DNA of 64,000 nt, from NCBI RefSeq assembly GCF_015223055.1, contig NZ_JADFBX010000005.1, positions 124,001 to 188,000 on the forward strand. The letters run 5' to 3'. A program made the position numbers and the translations under genes. This DNA comes from Pedobacter sp. MC2016-24. GTDB taxonomy: Bacteria; Bacteroidota; Bacteroidia; Sphingobacteriales; Sphingobacteriaceae. Position 1 is the first letter of the stretch. Every line of letters starts with the position of its first letter. A model generated the notes under the pieces. The model made no database searches. It had not been told where the DNA came from and saw only the letters and a program-made list of their open reading frames with translations. Shown piece after piece: positions 59,062-64,000 of this stretch.

Positions 59062-61320
59062 TTATTGAACATTTGCGGATTTCATGGTCCTGATTTTATT
59101 ATTGGCAGATGCACCTCCATCGCCATCTGCGATATAAAATGTTCCGGTATATGGATCATAAGTAATCCCCACGATACCAGAGAACATAGCGGAAGTCGCG
59201 GCGCCATCTACATAACCACGAGTTGCGCTGGACGTTAGTTTTGTAAATGTCGAAGCGTTTCCGGCAACCTCAGTCTGCATTTTTGAAATGTAGAAACCTC
59301 CAGTATTAGAAATGATCAATTGGTTGGCCGGACTAATATATAGTCCCCGTGGCTGCAAGGTATTGGTTTTTGCAGTACCTAGAACAACAACTGTATTATC
59401 AGACAACTGAATTTTGCTTAATCCCGTGCCCGTCCAGCTCGACACATAGAGCGCATTCCCATCAGCACTTAACCGAACTCCCCATGGAAAATTGAAGGTT
59501 GCTCCAGCACCCACACCAGCCGTAATGCCAGCGCTTCCACTACCCGCGATTAAACTGACGGTATTTGTTGCCAGATCTATTTTTCTTACCCGGTGTCCGC
59601 TCCATTCAGCAACATATAAGCAATTACGCCTTTCATCATAACACAATCCTGATGGGCGGTTAAAGCTTGCAGCCGTCCCTACACCATTGGTACCCCCGGC
59701 GGTACCTGAACCGGCAATGGTACTTACGGTAGCTTTATAGCCCGCATCAATGGTAATCTTTCGCACTTTATGTGAACCAGTTGCTGCTACATTATCTACC
59801 GTATAGAGATTTCCATCCTTATCCATTGCCAATCCCCATGGTCCGTTAAACTGAGCTACAATTCCATCACCGTTTACTGAGCCCGCGGCCCCCGTTCCCG
59901 CCAATATGGTCGTGTTGCCTGTTCTATCGACGCGGATAATTCTGTTGCCACTGCCTTCACTGATAAAGCGATTACCGAGCTTATCGATGACAACATCCTG
60001 AGGGGCATTTAAACTCATTGTATTATTTAAGGCCAGGGTTCCAACCTGCAAATTCGTCAAATCCGGTTCAGGATATTTAGGTGCTTTAACTTCCAGATCC
60101 AGATCGATAGCTTTCGATTTAGGGTCCGGATTTACAAAATTCAAGGTTTTATCTGCAAAAGTCTGGTCACCCGAAACGACAAACTTAAATTCATCAGCCA
60201 AAGGAATGCTTAAGTTTAACTTTCCGTTGGCTGCAATGGCACTGGTTACAAAATCTGTAAATGAGCCCTGTCCTTTCTTGCGGTAGCTCACCTTCACATT
60301 CACATCAAAAGCATTTCGTTTATTATTTACCCCATAAACAGAAGTAAACACACTCAGTTCAACCGGAACAACCGGATTCAATAGTTTTGATGTCAGCGTA
60401 ACTTTTCTATACTTTTCCTGTGCAAGTGAGGTAATTACAGTATCTGGCAGGTAATAGGTCAGATCACTCATCAAAATCTTTACCTGCCCCGAAAAAGGGG
60501 CATTGATTAAAAGCTTTCCATCTTTGTCCGTGATGCCATTCAGACCAATATCTTTAAAGTCAGCATCCCCGGTTAGTTTCTGCAATACCGAAATGCTGGC
60601 ATTTGCAAGGGGTTTTGTATCATCTTTGTCTACCACAGTTACTTCTAACGGAACCGTCAATGGTTTCAATTCGCCTTTTAATGCTACAGAGGCTCCACGT
60701 ACATTTTTAAGACTGGTACGTACAGTATCGGGAAAATACTTGATCGTATCTCCAACAGCAACAATGATGTCATTTGGATACGGTAAAGAGATCATCAATT
60801 TACCATTGGCATCAGTTTGTTCTGGTCCGGTAGAGATCCATTGCGTTTGTTCAGGCGCGCGACTACTTACAGACAGGACAAAACCAACCAAGGGTTTATT
60901 GCTGGTTTTGTCTGCTACATCGATGCTCAACGGCGCCATGCCGTATTTTGGTGTAGTATGCAAGCTTACATGCCCCCCACTTTCAGACACAAACTCGAGT
61001 CCCTGTTCAGCATGGTGATAATAAGTCGTATCTACCGCTATTTTTAGCAGATTTGGATAAGGCAAATTGGTATTGATTTCCCCTTTGTCGTTGGTACGAA
61101 TGGTGTCAACCTGGGTATAATTGTCTTTAGCTGTTGTTTTACGGCTGATGATTACTTTAATTCCAGCCACAGGAAGCTGGTCATCATCATTGACTACACT
61201 AATGCTAAGCGGGGCGGTAATTACAGGGTGTTCCTGAAAGGCATCATTGCTTAACTTTTTACAAGCCATGAAACCCAGGGCAAATAGCAACAGGCCCAGA
61301 AAATAATAGCAATATCTCAT
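59062..61320 (-). CDS. Ig-like repeat and NHL beta-propeller lipoprotein, PUL3
   Basis: A 752-residue lipoprotein (lipobox LGFMAC, Cys20). Residues about 35-390 hold four related beta-sandwich repeats of about 90 residues, with recurring motifs (PVAGIKVIISRK, LVGFVLSVSSRA, LANASISVLQKL, and lines like DANGKLMISLPYPNDI and DKDGKLLINAPFSGQV). From about 420 to the end is an NHL propeller (GNRFISEGSGNRIIRVD, LAMDKDGNLYTVDN, LCYDERRNCLYVAEWSGHRV). It is probably a surface-exposed binding protein. It lies upstream of susC and 55 bp after the phosphodiesterase-like gene. Confidence 0.8.
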   Translation of the reverse strand: MRYCYYFLGLLLFALGFMACKKLSNDAFQEHPVITAPLSISVVNDDDQLPVAGIKVIISRKTTAKDNYTQVDTIRTNDKGEINTNLPYPNLLKIAVDTTYYHHAEQGLEFVSESGGHVSLHTTPKYGMAPLSIDVADKTSNKPLVGFVLSVSSRAPEQTQWISTGPEQTDANGKLMISLPYPNDIIVAVGDTIKYFPDTVRTSLKNVRGASVALKGELKPLTVPLEVTVVDKDDTKPLANASISVLQKLTGDADFKDIGLNGITDKDGKLLINAPFSGQVKILMSDLTYYLPDTVITSLAQEKYRKVTLTSKLLNPVVPVELSVFTSVYGVNNKRNAFDVNVKVSYRKKGQGSFTDFVTSAIAANGKLNLSIPLADEFKFVVSGDQTFADKTLNFVNPDPKSKAIDLDLEVKAPKYPEPDLTNLQVGTLALNNTMSLNAPQDVVIDKLGNRFISEGSGNRIIRVDRTGNTTILAGTGAAGSVNGDGIVAQFNGPWGLAMDKDGNLYTVDNVAATGSHKVRKITIDAGYKATVSTIAGSGTAGGTNGVGTAASFNRPSGLCYDERRNCLYVAEWSGHRVRKIDLATNTVSLIAGSGSAGITAGVGAGATFNFPWGVRLSADGNALYVSSWTGTGLSKIQLSDNTVVVLGTAKTNTLQPRGLYISPANQLIISNTGGFYISKMQTEVAGNASTFTKLTSSATRGYVDGAATSAMFSGIVGITYDPYTGTFYIADGDGGASANNKIRTMKSANVQ

Positions 61321-61375
61321 ATATGTTTGATTTTACTTTGCAGACTAGCAGGATTGCGCTGCAAATGTTTCCTAT

Positions 61376-63142
61376 TTATTTAATAAACTCGCTTTCATAA
61401 TTAACCAGGAATGCTTTTCCATCAAGTTTCCAGGAGTCTTCTATTTTCACGCCATACCAATACAGGATTTGTGCGGCTACATCTGAGTTTCTGATCAAAA
61501 ACTGACTTGGCAAGACCGGTACTTCTGTGCCACAAGCAGGCTTTACCAGGGATTCCCAAATAAAATTACCTTCCAGTTTCATGTTTTTCCCTATAGCCAA
61601 AGGGCTATAGTTTTTGAAATAGGATAACCCATCATTTGCGGGCCAATAGCCAATGAGATTAGCATAGTAAGGGTCTGACGGGCTTACCCCTGCTGCACAA
61701 GCATCTTCCAGCAGTTTGCTATCCGGCAGTGCGGTATTCCAAAACCTGATATTTGCCACACTTTGGTTTGCATTATTCCCATAACCGCTTTTCCACCCGG
61801 CGATCAGCTCAATGGCATTGCTCACATCCTGACCTGTAATTTCCATCGGGTTGGATGCTTTAACCCCGTCCTGATAAATGATCATGTAACGTTTTCCGGC
61901 CAACATATAAATCTTGGCAGCCAGAGTATACCATTGGTCGGTAGTCATTTTAGGAGGCCCTGCAGTACCGAGATCTTTTGAGTAGACGGTCTTAGTAGAT
62001 TGTGCGGGGCTTGATTGAGAACCTTTCAAAGCAAATCTCCAGCCCCCATTAGATCCGTCATGTACAAACCACCAACCAGAGGCGGTATTGGCCGGAGAGG
62101 AAGTTTTAAAAAATATCGGCGCGTTCAATGTACCGAAAGCGTGTACACGAAGTTTAAATTCAATCGTAAATTCACCTGTCGCCCCAAGGTTATACTGGGC
62201 TGCATCTGCTGCCGGAAGCCGCGCCAAAATCGTACCTGCAGAGAATTTAACACCATCAATTACCACAGGAGCATTGATTTCCAAGGGCTTAAAATCGGCA
62301 GCATAATACATGGTAAAAACATTCCGATCCCTGGCCCTGGTAGACTCTGCACCGTAAGATTTACCTGTGCCCCCGTGTGTTGAGGTGACAATGACCAACC
62401 AATCCTCACTGGCATAGGTCTTTCTGTTTTTAAGTGCTTCGATTAATTCTCCGATATAACCATCCGTCTTTAAAATCGCATCTTTATAGTCAGGGACATC
62501 TGGAGAAAAGCCAGCAGCTAATCCAACTTTATTGGGTTGGTTAAAGTTCACAATAACCAGATCGTTGTTACCGGTTTTAAGCTTAACCAATGCAGAATCC
62601 TTTACAGCAAGATCATTTGCAACCTGAAGGGGCTGATCCGCGTAAACCAGTAATTTATTGTTCAGACTTGCCCAGGGGGTAATTGCAACGGCACGTCTCA
62701 TTTTCCCTGAAGCCTGCAACCGTTCAATAAATGTTGGCCAGGCTGTTTGCGCATCGTGTTCATGCCCATCCCCTTCTAAAGGCACCTCAAAGGTGCTGTC
62801 GATGATGCCATGTTTTCCTACACCGACACCTGTCATCAGGTTTTTCCAGGTTCCCCCATCGCTTACTAAAAAATCACTATAGGCATCAAAGCTATATTTG
62901 CTATTGGCTAACATGGCTGTAATTTTTGGAGGCGCGATGGCCTTAATATCTGCACCTGTTGCGCCATCAATTGCAATCAGTAACACACTCCTTTTGCGCT
63001 TTACTGATACATTTTGTTCTTCAAACACATATGGTGGGTCAAAATATTTTTTACAGCCCAACAAACAAAAAACCACGAGTAAAACAGCGGTAAACACCGG
63101 TTTTAAAGTATGGCTGGTATAATTTAATTTAATACTTTTCAT
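61376..63142 (-). CDS. degenerate phosphodiesterase-fold plus LamG lipoprotein (DUF4983-like), PUL3
   Basis: A 588-residue lipoprotein (lipobox CLLGC, Cys30). Residues about 50-300 have the alkaline-phosphatase/phosphodiesterase fold: VLLIAIDGATGADIKAI (Asp59) and SDGGTWKNLMTGVGVGKHGI with Thr98 as nucleophile position. The usual metal ligands of the FDxxDxxGH segment are missing (VNFNQPNKVGLAAGF), and DHGG is THGG (T255, H256). Residues about 320-500 are a LamG/concanavalin-like domain (EFTIEFKLRVHAFGTL, KRYMIIYQDGVKASNPM). It is likely a binding protein on a dead enzyme scaffold. It is 30 bp downstream of the M60 gene. Confidence 0.72.
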   Translation of the reverse strand: MKSIKLNYTSHTLKPVFTAVLLVVFCLLGCKKYFDPPYVFEEQNVSVKRKRSVLLIAIDGATGADIKAIAPPKITAMLANSKYSFDAYSDFLVSDGGTWKNLMTGVGVGKHGIIDSTFEVPLEGDGHEHDAQTAWPTFIERLQASGKMRRAVAITPWASLNNKLLVYADQPLQVANDLAVKDSALVKLKTGNNDLVIVNFNQPNKVGLAAGFSPDVPDYKDAILKTDGYIGELIEALKNRKTYASEDWLVIVTSTHGGTGKSYGAESTRARDRNVFTMYYAADFKPLEINAPVVIDGVKFSAGTILARLPAADAAQYNLGATGEFTIEFKLRVHAFGTLNAPIFFKTSSPANTASGWWFVHDGSNGGWRFALKGSQSSPAQSTKTVYSKDLGTAGPPKMTTDQWYTLAAKIYMLAGKRYMIIYQDGVKASNPMEITGQDVSNAIELIAGWKSGYGNNANQSVANIRFWNTALPDSKLLEDACAAGVSPSDPYYANLIGYWPANDGLSYFKNYSPLAIGKNMKLEGNFIWESLVKPACGTEVPVLPSQFLIRNSDVAAQILYWYGVKIEDSWKLDGKAFLVNYESEFIK

Positions 63143-63172
63143 CTCTTTATAAATTTTTATAAATGAATACCA

Positions 63173-64000
63173 CTATTTACTCGGATCCAATAGCCAAACC
63201 TGCTCCGTTAACATCGGATATTTAGCAGCGATCTTATTTTTCGAAACATCACTCAGGTCCACACCCCATGCATCCATAAAAGGTTTCATATTTTTCTGGG
63301 TATATTCAGAAAGGCGTTCGTAAAAGAAATCCTTCCTATCCTGATCATTATTTGCCCCAAATCTAGCCATGCGCGCCTGGGTACATAAATAGGTCATAAA
63401 ATCAAAACCGTAGCGTTCGAAAATCTGAATGAAGAGTCCCAATCGTGCATCTACCGAGGCTGAAGAAAACTGTTTTGCTCCTGCAGTAGCGGTAAAGGCA
63501 ATTGCCGCAGGCATCACCCGCTTGTAATTAGCGTGTTTATAGCCATGCCGGTTTGTGATTTTGAATGAGAATAAGTTATTAGATACTTCTCCCAGGTCTG
63601 TCCAACTCCAGGTAGATTTCATTTGCATGTTATGCCCAATCTCGTGATAGGTACCCCAGTTTGAACCGACTACCAGATCAAGGCTCACTGCTTGATTAAA
63701 GTAATTGTCATTGGCCGTTGCCACAACAGGATAGCCAGAATGTTGAGCTCCTACGCTTGGCTGAATATCGTGCACTATACGCCATGGTAGTGTTGGATTG
63801 CGGTTCCGAATGTCGGTTGTCGTTTCAGACAAGCCGTACCATTCCCAATAACTATGCAGAATTTCCTGATCCCAGGCCGTCATTAATGCTGTCGGACTGT
63901 CAATTGGATATCTACTCAGCTTACTTGTCGGCAGGGTGAAAATCATTCGTTTACTACGCAATTCGAAATACGGAACCGTTGTTTTTGCAATCATGGCCTT
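63173..64000 (-). CDS. M60-like (enhancin/mucinase) metallopeptidase, N-terminus outside window
   Basis: The frame is open to the right edge, so the 5' part is missing; 275 codons are visible. The zinc motif HEIGH (complement of 63632-63646) is followed after 14 residues by Glu (LGEVSNN), matching the M60 signature HExxH(8-28)E. Other M60-like stretches are MTAWDQEILHSYWEWYGLSE and FIQIFERYGFDFMTYLCTQA. Related proteases cut glycoproteins such as mucins, recognising the glycan near the cut. It leads the visible part of PUL3, and more genes of the locus may lie beyond the edge. Confidence 0.85.
   Translation of the reverse strand, partial: KAMIAKTTVPYFELRSKRMIFTLPTSKLSRYPIDSPTALMTAWDQEILHSYWEWYGLSETTTDIRNRNPTLPWRIVHDIQPSVGAQHSGYPVVATANDNYFNQAVSLDLVVGSNWGTYHEIGHNMQMKSTWSWTDLGEVSNNLFSFKITNRHGYKHANYKRVMPAAIAFTATAGAKQFSSASVDARLGLFIQIFERYGFDFMTYLCTQARMARFGANNDQDRKDFFYERLSEYTQKNMKPFMDAWGVDLSDVSKNKIAAKYPMLTEQVWLLDPSK

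Noticed and set aside
1..64000. CRISPR array, tRNA, rRNA, insertion sequence or prophage
   Set aside because: No regularly spaced direct repeats, cloverleaf-like sequence, ribosomal RNA segment, or transposase/integrase protein was seen.

Overview
The window looks like a chromosome segment of a Bacteroidota bacterium of the Sphingobacteriaceae, most likely Pedobacter or a close relative. The evidence is three SusC/SusD pairs, Bacteroidota-type promoters (TTTG, 19 bp, TAnnTTTG), starts preceded by A/T-rich sequence rather than Shine-Dalgarno sites, and an ExbB-ExbD-ExbD-TonB-PstS-TPR operon of the kind known from this phylum. The genus is inferred from protein style, not from a marker gene. 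I saw no rRNA, tRNA, CRISPR array, transposase or phage gene.

Layout. (A) 1-10.8 kb is core: a TonB energising operon (minus strand), pckA with its own terminator, a SUI1-type factor overlapping a lipid-kinase-like gene, metK behind a consensus promoter and a SAM-II-like riboswitch, and a small conserved unknown gene. A 169-bp complex palindromic element lies between metK and that small gene. (B) 10.8-23.3 kb is PUL1 (minus): SusC, SusD, two surface lipoproteins with F5/8C-type ends, a GH88 unsaturated glucuronyl hydrolase and a 1223-residue GH106-like enzyme. (C) 23.5-33.3 kb is PUL2 (minus): SusC, SusD, GH3, DUF2264 and an M28 peptidase. (D) 33.6-40.1 kb (plus) is divergent from PUL2: a DUF6067-type glycosidase-like protein, a beta-helix protein, a CBM9-like protein and a methyltransferase. 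(E) 40.2-49.6 kb holds a LacI-family regulator (minus) and a divergent cytoplasmic catabolic operon (DUF5107-TPR, PhyH dioxygenase, TIM-barrel isomerase, MFS and SSS sugar transporters). (F) 49.7 kb to the right edge is PUL3 (minus): M60 metallopeptidase (cut by the edge), phosphodiesterase-like/LamG lipoprotein, Ig/NHL lipoprotein, a possible 40-aa membrane peptide, SusC, SusD, GH29 fucosidase, GH88 and DUF2264.

How it fits together. TonB/ExbB/ExbD would energise the SusC transporters. The enzymes suggest an acidic glycan containing uronic acid, probably rhamnose and fucose, and perhaps protein-linked (M60). Oligosaccharides would be trimmed in the periplasm by GH88, GH3, GH29, GH106-like and DUF2264 proteins, and sugars imported by the MFS and SSS carriers. 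The best regulatory signal is a TGTGT-N4-ACACA operator, present twice between PUL2 and operon D and once between the LacI gene and operon E. It ties sections C, D and E into one probable regulon.
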